Below, one piece after another: positions 45,401 to 52,348 of a stretch of DNA of 64,000 nucleotides; position 1 is the stretch's first letter; each line of letters starts with the position of its first letter. The notes under the pieces were generated by a model that saw only the letters and a list, made by a program, of their open reading frames with translations, searched no databases and had not been told where the DNA came from. Position numbers and translations under genes: made by a program. Source of the DNA: Bacteriovoracaceae bacterium UBA6153 (GTDB taxonomy: Bacteria > Bdellovibrionota > Bacteriovoracia > Bacteriovoracales > Bacteriovoracaceae); NCBI GenBank assembly GCA_002428265.1, contig DIUR01000010.1, positions 20,762-84,761 on the forward strand, in the 5' to 3' direction.

Positions 45401-46116
45401 TGGCGGACTGAGTTCCAGAAGGCTTCTGTCGTTTGCCCTGACAGTGTTCGTCCAGAGGCATCAGTGATTGTTACAGAAAGCATCAGTGGAAATTTTATTC
45501 CGACTTCTTCTTGAAATTTTTCAATAGCAAAGATCGCCGCTTTTAAATTTAGAGTATCAAAAGTTGTTTCAGGTAGCAGAATGTCTGCTCCGCCTTCAAT
45601 AAGAGACTTGGTCTGTTCATAATAGTTTTGAACAAGTTCATCAAATGTCACTGCTCGGAAAGCTGGATTATTTACATCTGGTGACATGGATAGAGTTCTG
45701 TTAGTTGGCCCCAGTGCTCCGGCCACATAACATTTGCGGCCTGGATTTTTTGCCATGAAATCATCACAAGCTTTTTTAGCAAGCTTTGCTGATTGGAAAT
45801 TGATGTCGTGAACAGCGTGCTCGAGATCGTAATCTTTCTGAGCAATTCTTGTTCCCGAAAATGTGTTGGTTTCGATAATGTCAGCACCTGCTTCCAGGTA
45901 AGCCGTGTGAATGGCATAAATAACATCAGGTCTTGTAAGAGATAATAGATCGTTGTTGCCTTTTAAATCACTTGGGTGATTTTCAAAGTGTCCTTTTCTA
46001 AAATCCTCTTCCTGAAGTTTATAAGTTTGAATCATGGTGCCCATAGCACCATCGAGAAACAAAATCTTTTCTTTAAGAGTTTTTTCCAGTTCTAACAGAG
46101 TTGAATGTTTTTTCAT
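42430..46116 (-). CDS. metH: Cobalamin-dependent methionine synthase
   Basis: The 1228-residue protein has the full MetH layout, almost the same length as the E. coli enzyme. The homocysteine domain carries the zinc cysteines in GLNCALG and GGCCGTTPDH; the folate domain has GERTNVTGS; the B12 domain has DVHDIGKNIVGVV with the lower-ligand His; the C-terminal activation domain binds AdoMet (LTENFAMNPPSSVSGFYF). It transfers the methyl group of 5-methyltetrahydrofolate to homocysteine. It lies 3 nt after metF, which supplies its methyl donor. The window also holds the B12 uptake genes needed for its cofactor. Confidence 0.98.
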   Translation of the reverse strand: MKKHSTLLELEKTLKEKILFLDGAMGTMIQTYKLQEEDFRKGHFENHPSDLKGNNDLLSLTRPDVIYAIHTAYLEAGADIIETNTFSGTRIAQKDYDLEHAVHDINFQSAKLAKKACDDFMAKNPGRKCYVAGALGPTNRTLSMSPDVNNPAFRAVTFDELVQNYYEQTKSLIEGGADILLPETTFDTLNLKAAIFAIEKFQEEVGIKFPLMLSVTITDASGRTLSGQTTEAFWNSVRHAKPLSVGLNCALGAKEMRPYLEELSKIADCYVSCYPNAGLPNPLSPTGYDETPVMTAKFVGEFVDAGFINILGGCCGTTPDHINAIVKKCKTKKPRITPLIKKATRLSGLEPFTIEDTHNKPFYMVGERTNVTGSPLFAKLIKASNFDEALSVARQQVENGANIIDINFDEGMLDSKACMIHFLNLVGSEPDISRVPIMIDSSKWEVLEAGLKCLQGKAIVNSISLKEGEEKFLEQARLIQKYGAAVVIMAFDEQGQAATKDEKVRICKRAYDLLIEKLDFDPCDIIFDANILTVATGIEEHNAYGVNFIEAVRELKKVCPGALTSGGVSNLSFSFRGNNIVREAIHSVFLFHAIKAGLDMGIVNAGMLAVYDEIDPDLRAKCEAVVLNLHDNATEELLELAETLKNQKSDKSETKVDEWRNFSLEERISYSMVKGLDQYIEIDAEEARVKLGRPLNVIEGPLMAGMKVVGNLFGEGKMFLPQVVKSARVMKKAVAYLEPFMEQEKLDAVVEVREQGVFVIATVKGDVHDIGKNIVGVVLACNGYKVIDLGVMVSAQKILDTAKELKADIIGLSGLITPSLDEMIHVAKEMERQGFTTPLLIGGATTSKAHTAIKIAPHYHSPIAHVGDASLVIEVCTNLISPERRDEYARNMKESFQALRDRHANQAQDNVLIPYHEALAHSFKTNWNEIEIAKPSRTGIFNLDISLEEVIPYIDWSPFFWTWELKGTYPKILGNEKYGQEAQKLFHDAQVLLNDIVKKKIFNPKVLIGIFPAFSRGDDVIVNNNKTLHFLRQQKEKIGDDGVYHSLADFIAPEGHNDYFGGFVVTAGHEVEAYAKTFVDKNDDYSSIMVKAIGDRLAEALAELAHKKVREIFGYGLNENLSNEDLIKEKYRGVRPAPGYPACPDHTEKQLLWDLLNAEAHTGVTLTENFAMNPPSSVSGFYFNHPEARYFNVGSLGRDQIEDYAKRKEMPVATIEKWLAPNLGYEPK

Positions 46117-46119
46117 TTC

Positions 46120-47067
46120 TTACTTTTGATATTTTTTTACAATATCTACAATAGTGTTGGTGTCGTTCATAATATAGAAATGCACACAGGGAGCGCCGCC
46201 TTCGAGGAGACCTTTAACCTGATTGCTGGCCCATTCTTTTCCAATGGCAGAAACATTTTTTGGGTCACTTGTGACAGCTTCTACAAGTTCATCAGGAAAA
46301 TCGATATAAAAGTTTTTTGGAACGCTTACGAGTTGGGTAGTGCTTTTTAAGACTTTAATTCCTGGAATGATGGGAACAGTGATGCCAGCAGCACGAGCTT
46401 CTTTTACAAAGTTAAAGTAGTGGTTGTTATCAAAAAACATTTGAGTAACGACATAATCGGCACCCGCATCTACTTTGCGCTTAAGATTAATTAAATCAAG
46501 TTTTAAGTTTGGAGCTTCGAAGTGTTTTTCAGGGTAGCCTGCAACGCCTATGCAGAAATCGAATTTGGCTGAGCCTTCGAGTTCATCGAGAAACTGGCCT
46601 CGATTTAAAGCATTAACTTGTTCAACTAAATCTGAAGCGTAATAGTTCATACTACGGTTTCGTGATAATTCTTTTTTATAATTTGGGCCATCGCCTCGAA
46701 GGGCAAGAATATTATGAATACCCAAGAAATTTAGTTCAAGTAATGCGTCTTCAGTTTCTTCTTTTGAGAAACCTAAGCAAAGAAGGTGGACAACTGTGTC
46801 AATCATGAAACGGTTTTGGATGATCCCACAGATACCAATTGTTCCTGGACGCTTTTTATAAATCTTGCGTTCAATAGTCCCATCTTCTTTTTCATTATAA
46901 TACGCAGAAGAAGAATGAGCGGTAACGTCGATCCATGCAGGATTAACTGGCTTTAAGGCTTCAACGATATCAATAATTTCTTGAACTGATCTACCTCTAG
47001 GCGGTGGAACAATTTCGTAACTAAAAAGAGGCTCTTTTGCGAGTGAGAGGTGTTCTGTGACTTTCAT
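46120..47067 (-). CDS. metF: 5,10-methylenetetrahydrofolate reductase
   Basis: The 315-residue flavoprotein matches MetF, which reduces 5,10-methylene- to 5-methyltetrahydrofolate for methionine synthesis. Characteristic blocks are FSYEIVPPPRGRS, LALRGDGPN, GVAGYPEKH and QMFFDNNHYFNF. The last two are the substrate- and FAD-binding regions. It is the first gene of a metF-metH-(42443) unit. There is no Shine-Dalgarno sequence; an extended -10 (TGTTATAAT) ends 6 nt before the ATG, so the mRNA may be leaderless. No SAM riboswitch is visible in the 71-nt upstream gap. Confidence 0.96.
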   Translation of the reverse strand: MKVTEHLSLAKEPLFSYEIVPPPRGRSVQEIIDIVEALKPVNPAWIDVTAHSSSAYYNEKEDGTIERKIYKKRPGTIGICGIIQNRFMIDTVVHLLCLGFSKEETEDALLELNFLGIHNILALRGDGPNYKKELSRNRSMNYYASDLVEQVNALNRGQFLDELEGSAKFDFCIGVAGYPEKHFEAPNLKLDLINLKRKVDAGADYVVTQMFFDNNHYFNFVKEARAAGITVPIIPGIKVLKSTTQLVSVPKNFYIDFPDELVEAVTSDPKNVSAIGKEWASNQVKGLLEGGAPCVHFYIMNDTNTIVDIVKKYQK

Positions 47068-47073
47068 GAGTGT

Positions 47074-47082
47074 ATTATAACA
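47074..47082 (-). promoter_or_regulatory. Extended -10 promoter of metF, 6 nt from the ATG
   Basis: Reading leftward, TGT directly precedes a perfect TATAAT (47079-47074). The ATG starts 6 nt later at 47067. No good -35 is seen (CTGGTA), which is usual for extended -10 promoters. Confidence 0.6.
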
Positions 47083-47103
47083 GAAATTTAAGGATCTACC
47101 AGC

Positions 47104-47132
47104 TTGTAGTTAAAGACAGAGGCAATTATAAT
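47104..47132 (+). promoter_or_regulatory. Leaderless promoter of the mutarotase-like gene
   Basis: TTGTAG (47104-47109), a 17-nt spacer and a perfect TATAAT (47127-47132) end exactly 6 nt before the ATG at 47139. This is the clearest example of the arrangement in the window. Confidence 0.62.
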
Positions 47133-47138
47133 CATAGA

Positions 47139-48023
47139 ATGAGTGATTGGTATCAAATTGAAAGTAATTCTCTCGTTGTACAGGTGACTAGCAAGGGCGC
47201 TGAAATGAAACGCCTATTCTCCAGAGAGTGGCATAGAGAACTTCTTTGGCTTGCCGATGAAAAAATCTGGAATCGTTCAGCGCCGGTACTGTTTCCCATT
47301 GTTGGAAAACTTAAAGACGATGAGTATGAGCTTAAGGGTAAAACCTATAAAATGCCTCAACATGGGTTTGCCAGAGACATGGAGTTCAAGTGCACGGAGT
47401 GCGGGACTTCTGAAGTTGAGTTTATGGCAGAGGCCACTCAGGAAACTTTTAATCAATATCCTTTTTTGTTTGAGCTTCGTGTGCGCTACAAGATTGAAGA
47501 TTCAAAAGTTACAATATCTTATTTTGTTAAAAATACAGACAGACAAGATATCTATTTTTCAATTGGTGCTCATCCTGGGTTTGAAACAACCATTCTTTCT
47601 AACTATGAGATCAGGTTTGAAAAAGAAGAAAAAGAGTATTTTAGACTAAATCATGGCGAAGTCGATTTCAGTAAAGTAACTGAATTAAAAAATGCAAATC
47701 TAGAAATCGCTCCAGAATTGTTCAAAGATGATGCTTTGATTTTTAAAAAGCTAAAATCTAAATATGTTGACCTAGTCGATAAAAAAAGAAATGAAGTCAT
47801 ACGTGTTCATTCTAATACTTCTCATTGGGGAATTTGGGGGAAAGGTAGTGTGCCTTTTGTCTGCATTGAGCCATGGTTTGGACTTGCTGATGTGAAAGGT
47901 CATGACAAAAATCTTGAAACCAAAGAAGGAATCGTAACTCTTAACGAAGGTGAAATTTTCGGATTCTCGTACACTATTGAAATGAAAGTGTTAGAAGTTG
48001 AAGAGCCAGTGAAAAAAAGATGA
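47139..48023 (+). CDS. Aldose 1-epimerase (mutarotase)-like protein, LacX/YeaD type
   Basis: The product (about 294 residues) has the galactose-mutarotase fold: RSAPVLFPIVGKLKDDEY near the start, MPQHGFARDMEF with the catalytic-region His, SIGAHPGFET and CIEPWFGLAD. Mutarotases interconvert alpha and beta sugar anomers; the LacX/YeaD branch acts on hexoses or hexose-6-phosphates and is often of unknown substrate. I place the start at 47139, just after a leaderless-type promoter; the longer frame would reach into that promoter. The stop overlaps the UPF0489 gene start by 4 nt. Confidence 0.88.
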   Translation: MSDWYQIESNSLVVQVTSKGAEMKRLFSREWHRELLWLADEKIWNRSAPVLFPIVGKLKDDEYELKGKTYKMPQHGFARDMEFKCTECGTSEVEFMAEATQETFNQYPFLFELRVRYKIEDSKVTISYFVKNTDRQDIYFSIGAHPGFETTILSNYEIRFEKEEKEYFRLNHGEVDFSKVTELKNANLEIAPELFKDDALIFKKLKSKYVDLVDKKRNEVIRVHSNTSHWGIWGKGSVPFVCIEPWFGLADVKGHDKNLETKEGIVTLNEGEIFGFSYTIEMKVLEVEEPVKKR

Positions 48024-48700
48024 GCTTTTTAATTCCTTTGATCAGTAGGGGCGAGTCAGCTTCTAGCTCAGACAATGTTTTATGGAATCAAGATAATGTC
48101 TATATTATGGACAATCATCGCTTAGCACTTTGGTGCTGGTTTCAAAAAATGAAAAAAGAGAATCGCTACAATCTTCTGCACATTGATGCTCACCCGGACA
48201 TGAGTGATTCTGCTCTAAAATATTTTAAGCATGATTTGTGGAAGATGCCGCTTGAAGAATATCGAAACACTCTTCAATCAGATATCAATACGCCACTTTT
48301 TAGATGGGATAATTACATTGAAGTTTTTCTTCAGAAATATCCTGAGTTGGTAGGCCTTACTGTTTCAGCAACTCATCATCTAGGATCTTCAAAAGAGCTC
48401 TCGCGTGAGATTAAGCCTTATGACCTGGTTAAATACACACAGAACCTCTTTGGAGAAGTGGGATTTGTGAATGATTTGCCTTGGATTGTGAACTTAGATT
48501 TAGATTATTTTTACTCAGCTGCGCCAGAGAAGATGGAGCTTTTTAGTGATGAGTATATTGAATGTTTATCAAATGCTATCCAAAAAGGATTAACTAATAA
48601 AATGATAGCAGTTTTAACAATTTCTCTGAGTCCAGAGTGTTGTGGGTCTTGGGAGAAAGCTGAAGTGATGCTTAAGAAATTTGGGTATTCTCTAGGATGA
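48020..48700 (+). CDS. UPF0489-family protein (arginase/deacetylase-like fold)
   Basis: This 226-residue protein belongs to UPF0489, a family found in bacteria and eukaryotes. Marks are YIMDNHRLALWCW, LLHIDAHPDMS and VNLDLDYF; the HIDAHPDM and DLDYF blocks resemble the metal-binding Asp/His of the arginase fold, which suggests a metal-dependent hydrolase. The substrate is not known. The gene is translationally coupled to the mutarotase (ATGA). Its last 29 nt overlap the end of the convergent ATPase gene. Confidence 0.82.
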   Translation: MSFLIPLISRGESASSSDNVLWNQDNVYIMDNHRLALWCWFQKMKKENRYNLLHIDAHPDMSDSALKYFKHDLWKMPLEEYRNTLQSDINTPLFRWDNYIEVFLQKYPELVGLTVSATHHLGSSKELSREIKPYDLVKYTQNLFGEVGFVNDLPWIVNLDLDYFYSAAPEKMELFSDEYIECLSNAIQKGLTNKMIAVLTISLSPECCGSWEKAEVMLKKFGYSLG

Positions 48701-50027
48701 GATCTACTTGATCAATTGCATATTGAGGAACAGATAGAAGGTTTATTTGAATATCTTGCGCATCTATTTTGTGTGAACTTTTTTTTGCCGAGTATGCATC
48801 AAGAGAAATTTTAATAGCCGTTGCTGTCTTTTTTTCCTTTGAGAAATAATACAAAGATTTTAAGTGTCCCGCTTCTGCTGCTTTTACTTCAACAGGAATA
48901 ATCTGATTTTTCTTTTGAATGATAAAATCTATTTCTCCTTTTTGTGATCCTTTATCTCGCAACCAATAATATAGTTCAGGGGGAAGGGTTTTACTTCCCA
49001 GGTAAGCTAAGTGTTGGGCCACGAATTGCTCTGCAATCATACCTTTTGTATTGAAGTTATTTTTCATTTCTTGATCTATAGCTTCTAAGTCAAGCTTCAT
49101 CATCGCATTAACAAGGCCAACATCTAAAAAGTAGAGCTTATAAATAGTGTCGTCGACTTCACCTGCCAGGGGAATAGTATTTGAATTGCTGTGCCTGCAT
49201 GGAAGTAAAACCCTGGCATCAATGAGCAATTCCAGAATGCGTCTTGTATCTCTGGCCTGAGCGCCTTGGTCGATTTTTTGATAAATTATTTTTTTACCTA
49301 ACTGAGAAATCACAGAGCTAAAGACTCTTGATATTCTTTCAACTTGAATCCGACCGTTGTATTTTGGAAAATCAGCAACATAAGTTTGAAGAATTTGATC
49401 TTGAATATCTCTGACTGTTACAAGGCTCTTTTCCTCTACAAAAGTCTTTACTGCTTTGGGCATTCCACCAACGTAATAATAATTTCTAAGTTCTTCTTTT
49501 GCTTGAGAGATTACCGCATTAGAAAAATCTAAGGCCTGAAGCTTGCTTTGAAGAAAGCTATTTCCAGTGGCCCAGAGGAACTCGGTAAAAGTCATGGCCC
49601 CTAAATGATAAAACTCAACTCTTCCTACGGGAAAGCTAATAGCTTCGTTTTTTAAAGCTAGTTCTAATAATGATCCTGCTGAGATAACTGCAATATCCGG
49701 GCGCTCTTCGAAGAAGTATCTTAGAGATTTTAGTAATTGTGGAGACTCTTGAATTTCATCAAAAAATATAACTGTATTTGGAGTTAGATTCTGTTTGGTT
49801 TTTAACTGAATTTCATCCAGCAATAATTGGATATTAAAATCAGTATTATTTGTTGTTTGAAGTTTTATTTTCTCTAGATTTAATTCTATTAATTGAAGTT
49901 TTTCTTCTTCGCAAAACAATTTTACTAATGTGGATTTACCCACCTGGCGAGCGCCTCTGATAATTAGGGGTTGCCTTGTTTTTTTGTTATACCAGGTCTT
50001 TAAATGTTCTTGAGCTATTCTGCGCAT
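48672..50027 (-). CDS. AAA-family ATPase with DUF4143 domain
   Basis: The 451-residue protein has an AAA_14 core (GARQVGKSTLVKLF, Walker A; TVIFFDEIQESPQLLKSLRY, Walker B; SAGSLLE sensor) and a C-terminal DUF4143 domain ending in a nuclease-like VEVKAAEAGHLKSL. Such ATPases are frequent in bacteria and archaea, often as patchy accessory genes; their function is not settled. The start has no Shine-Dalgarno sequence, and a TTTACA / 17 nt / TAGTCT pair ends 6 nt upstream. Two near-identical 24-nt direct repeats sit directly upstream of the -35. This arrangement suggests specific regulation, possibly by the protein itself. Confidence 0.9.
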   Translation of the reverse strand: MRRIAQEHLKTWYNKKTRQPLIIRGARQVGKSTLVKLFCEEEKLQLIELNLEKIKLQTTNNTDFNIQLLLDEIQLKTKQNLTPNTVIFFDEIQESPQLLKSLRYFFEERPDIAVISAGSLLELALKNEAISFPVGRVEFYHLGAMTFTEFLWATGNSFLQSKLQALDFSNAVISQAKEELRNYYYVGGMPKAVKTFVEEKSLVTVRDIQDQILQTYVADFPKYNGRIQVERISRVFSSVISQLGKKIIYQKIDQGAQARDTRRILELLIDARVLLPCRHSNSNTIPLAGEVDDTIYKLYFLDVGLVNAMMKLDLEAIDQEMKNNFNTKGMIAEQFVAQHLAYLGSKTLPPELYYWLRDKGSQKGEIDFIIQKKNQIIPVEVKAAEAGHLKSLYYFSKEKKTATAIKISLDAYSAKKSSHKIDAQDIQINLLSVPQYAIDQVDLILENTQIS

Positions 50028-50033
50028 GGAAAC

Positions 50034-50062
50034 AGACTAACGTGTTGAGTTTTCGTTGTAAA
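50034..50062 (-). promoter_or_regulatory. Candidate leaderless promoter of the AAA/DUF4143 gene
   Basis: Reading leftward, TTTACA (50062-50057), 17 nt and TAGTCT (50039-50034) lie exactly 6 nt before the ATG at 50027. The -35 matches 5 of 6 consensus bases, the -10 only 3. Confidence 0.4.
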
Positions 50063-50118
50063 GCAGTTTTTTAGGGGTATTTTTGATCTTGTGGAGCAGG
50101 TTTTTAGGGGTATTTTTG
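50062..50118. repeat. Two 24-nt direct repeats with 33-bp period
   Basis: Copies at 50062-50085 and 50095-50118 differ at one position only. Each contains AGCAG followed one base later by TTTTTAGGGGTATTTTTG. The 33-bp period is three helical turns, so both copies face the same side of the DNA. The copy nearer the ATPase gene abuts its -35 element. Confidence 0.85.
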
Positions 50119-50132
50119 TGCTTCGAGAGGTA

Positions 50133-50390
50133 TTAGGCTGAAATTTTACCACTGTAGAGGTCTTCTATAGGAAAAAGAAGATCGGAGTCTCCCCATAACA
50201 AGTCATGTCTTTTTACCTTGAAAGATTTAAATTTCTCTAAATTTAAATAATCCCTAATTTGAGGATTAGTTGAAGAGATCAAAAAATCATAAAAATCTAC
50301 ATTTACTTCTTTTCCATCATGAAAAGTTACAAGCAACTCATAGTTTTTAATATATGTAGCAGACTTAATTTTTAGAATTTTCTTACTCAT
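50133..50390 (-). CDS. DUF2442-family small protein
   Basis: This 85-residue protein fits DUF2442: SATYIKNYELLVTFHDGKEVN at the N-terminus (family pattern: strand, LxVxFxDG, strand), a central NLEKFKSFKVKRHDLLW, and an acidic DSDLLFPIEDLY. Members often sit beside toxin-antitoxin-type genes, and some have a fused HTH. This one has no visible HTH. It lies 11 nt after the glycosyltransferase gene on the same strand and may be cotranscribed with it. No ATPase partner role is shown. Confidence 0.72.
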   Translation of the reverse strand: MSKKILKIKSATYIKNYELLVTFHDGKEVNVDFYDFLISSTNPQIRDYLNLEKFKSFKVKRHDLLWGDSDLLFPIEDLYSGKISA

Positions 50391-50401
50391 AGTTTTCTAG
50401 T

Positions 50402-51235
50402 CTAAAACCGTAACCATTTCTTTAGGAAAGATTTTTTTGTTGGGCGAATGAGGTGGGTTTTCCACTCTGTGATATTAATTAATTTTAGAGCATCAGTTGG
50501 ACTGATTGCCTGTTGAAGAAGCTGAGAGAGAAAGATCTGAATATTTCTAAGCATGCCGTCTTTGTTTCCCCAGTAGTGGGCAATCCATGGATCAGCGGGA
50601 ATGAGCTTGTTTGAACTCGCTAGTGCAAGCGAGACACTAAGTTGCTCTATAAGCCATCTTTCAACTTGCTGCTCACACATTTCATCTGTTGATTTTAGGG
50701 CCTTGGTTATTAATTCTAATTTATCGTTGGAATTAATGGCGATAACTCCGGCGTTCCACATGGCCGTTTCATTGGTAATTTTCATCCCGCCGAAAGATTT
50801 ATTTTGAGTTTGCTTCCACATGAGCATTTTATTTTTTGCTTTATCTTCACAAAGTAGACTTTCACGCTCATGCATCATGTTTGAGCCACTTTCAAGTTTT
50901 GCGATCATGGGAGCAAGGGATTCCAGAGCAAATGTATCAGTATCCAGATAGACCAGGTGTCCAATATCTTTTTGTGCACTATCAAGCATGGCCATGATTT
51001 TGACTCGCCATACGAAATTATGAGGACCGTGCCAGTCTTTTAAGGTTTTTTCGTCCAGAAGGCGGGTTTCAATAATTGGGGATAAGTATTGATAGAAATC
51101 AGGACGGTCGGTGTACATAACGTAGTGAGAGTTGGCGGGGGCGAATTTTTTCAACGTGAGAATAGAGAAGTAGGGCATTGAATGGTTCGTAAAATTAGCG
51201 CCAAAGGCAAAAAATAAGAATGTTGTTGGTTGCAT
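50402..51235 (-). CDS. Glycosyltransferase-like protein with DxD motif
   Basis: The product (about 277 residues) has a GT-A-like core with VYLDTDTFAL (the DxD metal motif), NYHYVMYTDRP-like sugar-nucleotide region (SHYVMYTDRP) and ETAMWNAGVIAINS, features shared with GT8/GT32-type hexosyltransferases. It has no membrane helix. It may act on the surface polysaccharide made by the divergent operon. I chose the ATG at 51235 because AGGA precedes it and because a TATAAT at 51274-51269 would place the transcript start after the earlier ATG at 51286. Confidence 0.72.
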   Translation of the reverse strand: MQPTTFLFFAFGANFTNHSMPYFSILTLKKFAPANSHYVMYTDRPDFYQYLSPIIETRLLDEKTLKDWHGPHNFVWRVKIMAMLDSAQKDIGHLVYLDTDTFALESLAPMIAKLESGSNMMHERESLLCEDKAKNKMLMWKQTQNKSFGGMKITNETAMWNAGVIAINSNDKLELITKALKSTDEMCEQQVERWLIEQLSVSLALASSNKLIPADPWIAHYWGNKDGMLRNIQIFLSQLLQQAISPTDALKLINITEWKTHLIRPTKKSFLKKWLRF

Positions 51236-51268
51236 GGCAGTCCTAAAAATAGTCATTAAATACTGCCA

Positions 51269-51274
51269 ATTATA
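51269..51274 (-). promoter_or_regulatory. -10 element for the glycosyltransferase gene
   Basis: A perfect TATAAT read leftward at 51274-51269 lies 33 nt before the ATG at 51235. The -35 is not clear (GATGAA at the 17-nt position). Confidence 0.4.
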
Positions 51275-51284
51275 CATTTTTTTC

Positions 51285-51313
51285 ATGGCAATTCATCTTC
51301 ATTCTCCTATAAT
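51285..51313 (+). promoter_or_regulatory. Promoter of the polysaccharide operon
   Basis: ATGGCA (51285-51290), a 17-nt spacer and a perfect TATAAT (51308-51313) lie 33 nt before rfbB. The leader is about 27 nt, with AAAGAGAG as a weak ribosome site. Confidence 0.5.
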
Positions 51314-51346
51314 TTGGTCTTACTTTAATTTAAAGAGAGAAATAAG

Positions 51347-52348
51347 ATGAGTGTTATTATTACTGGTGGTGCTGGTTTCATTGGTTCAAATTTTGTAAGG
51401 CTGTGGTTGTCTAAGAATTTGAATGAGAAAATAATTAATCTTGATAAGATGACTTATGCTGGTTCAGAAGAAAATTTAAAAAATTTGCCTAATCCTGATC
51501 AATATCTCTTTGTGAAAGGTGATATCTGTGATGAAGCATTAGTAAAAAAATTGTTAGAAGAGCATAAGCCTAGAGCAATTTTAAATTTTGCTGCTGAGTC
51601 CCATGTTGATAGATCTATTAATGGTCCAGCAGAATTTATTCAAACTAACATCAATGGAACTTTTAATCTTCTTGAGCGCTCTAGAGAGTACTACGGAACA
51701 CTTAGTGATGAATTAAAAAAGTCATTTCGATTTTTACACGTTTCAACTGATGAAGTTTATGGGTCACTTGAATTGAATGATCCTGCTTTTTCAGAAACTC
51801 ATCCTTATCAACCAAATAGTCCTTATTCAGCAAGTAAAGCGAGTTCAGACCATCTAGTTAGAGCTTATTTTCATACTTTTGGATTACCTACTTTAACAAC
51901 AAATTGTTCAAATAATTACGGGCCATACCAAAATACAGAAAAACTTATACCTCTAGTAATTCATAATGCTTTGAAAGAGATTGCTTTACCTATTTATGGT
52001 GATGGCAAAAATATTCGCGACTGGTTATTCGTAAATGATCATTGCGAAGCTATTATGAAAGTTTTAGCTTCAGGAAGAGTAGGTGAAACTTACAATGTCG
52101 GTGGTAATACAGAAAAAACCAATCTTGAAGTTGTTACAACTATTTGTGAAAGTCTAGATTCAGTAAAGCCAAGATCATCTGGTAAATCTTATAAAGACTT
52201 AATTACATTTGTTAAAGATAGACCTGGCCATGATCGTAGATACGCAATCAATGCTGAAAAAATTAAAAGCGAATTAGGTTTTTTACCTGCTGAAACATTT
52301 AATACTGGCATAAAGAAGACGATTGAGTTTTATATAGATACGCTATGA
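51347..52348 (+). CDS. rfbB: dTDP-glucose 4,6-dehydratase
   Basis: The 333-residue SDR-type enzyme has GGAGFIGSNFV (NAD-binding), the RmlB-type acid-base region FLHVSTDEVYGSL, and YSASKASSDHLV (catalytic Tyr and Lys). It forms dTDP-4-keto-6-deoxyglucose. RmlA/RmlC/RmlD are not in the window, so the end sugar is open: rhamnose, a deoxyamino sugar, or the product of the following epimerase gene. It is the first gene of the eleven-gene operon, which continues without gaps larger than 46 nt. Confidence 0.93.
   Translation: MSVIITGGAGFIGSNFVRLWLSKNLNEKIINLDKMTYAGSEENLKNLPNPDQYLFVKGDICDEALVKKLLEEHKPRAILNFAAESHVDRSINGPAEFIQTNINGTFNLLERSREYYGTLSDELKKSFRFLHVSTDEVYGSLELNDPAFSETHPYQPNSPYSASKASSDHLVRAYFHTFGLPTLTTNCSNNYGPYQNTEKLIPLVIHNALKEIALPIYGDGKNIRDWLFVNDHCEAIMKVLASGRVGETYNVGGNTEKTNLEVVTTICESLDSVKPRSSGKSYKDLITFVKDRPGHDRRYAINAEKIKSELGFLPAETFNTGIKKTIEFYIDTL

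Noticed and set aside
47068..47138. SAM riboswitch before metF
   Set aside because: The gap is only 71 nt, contains two promoters, and has no conserved SAM-riboswitch core.
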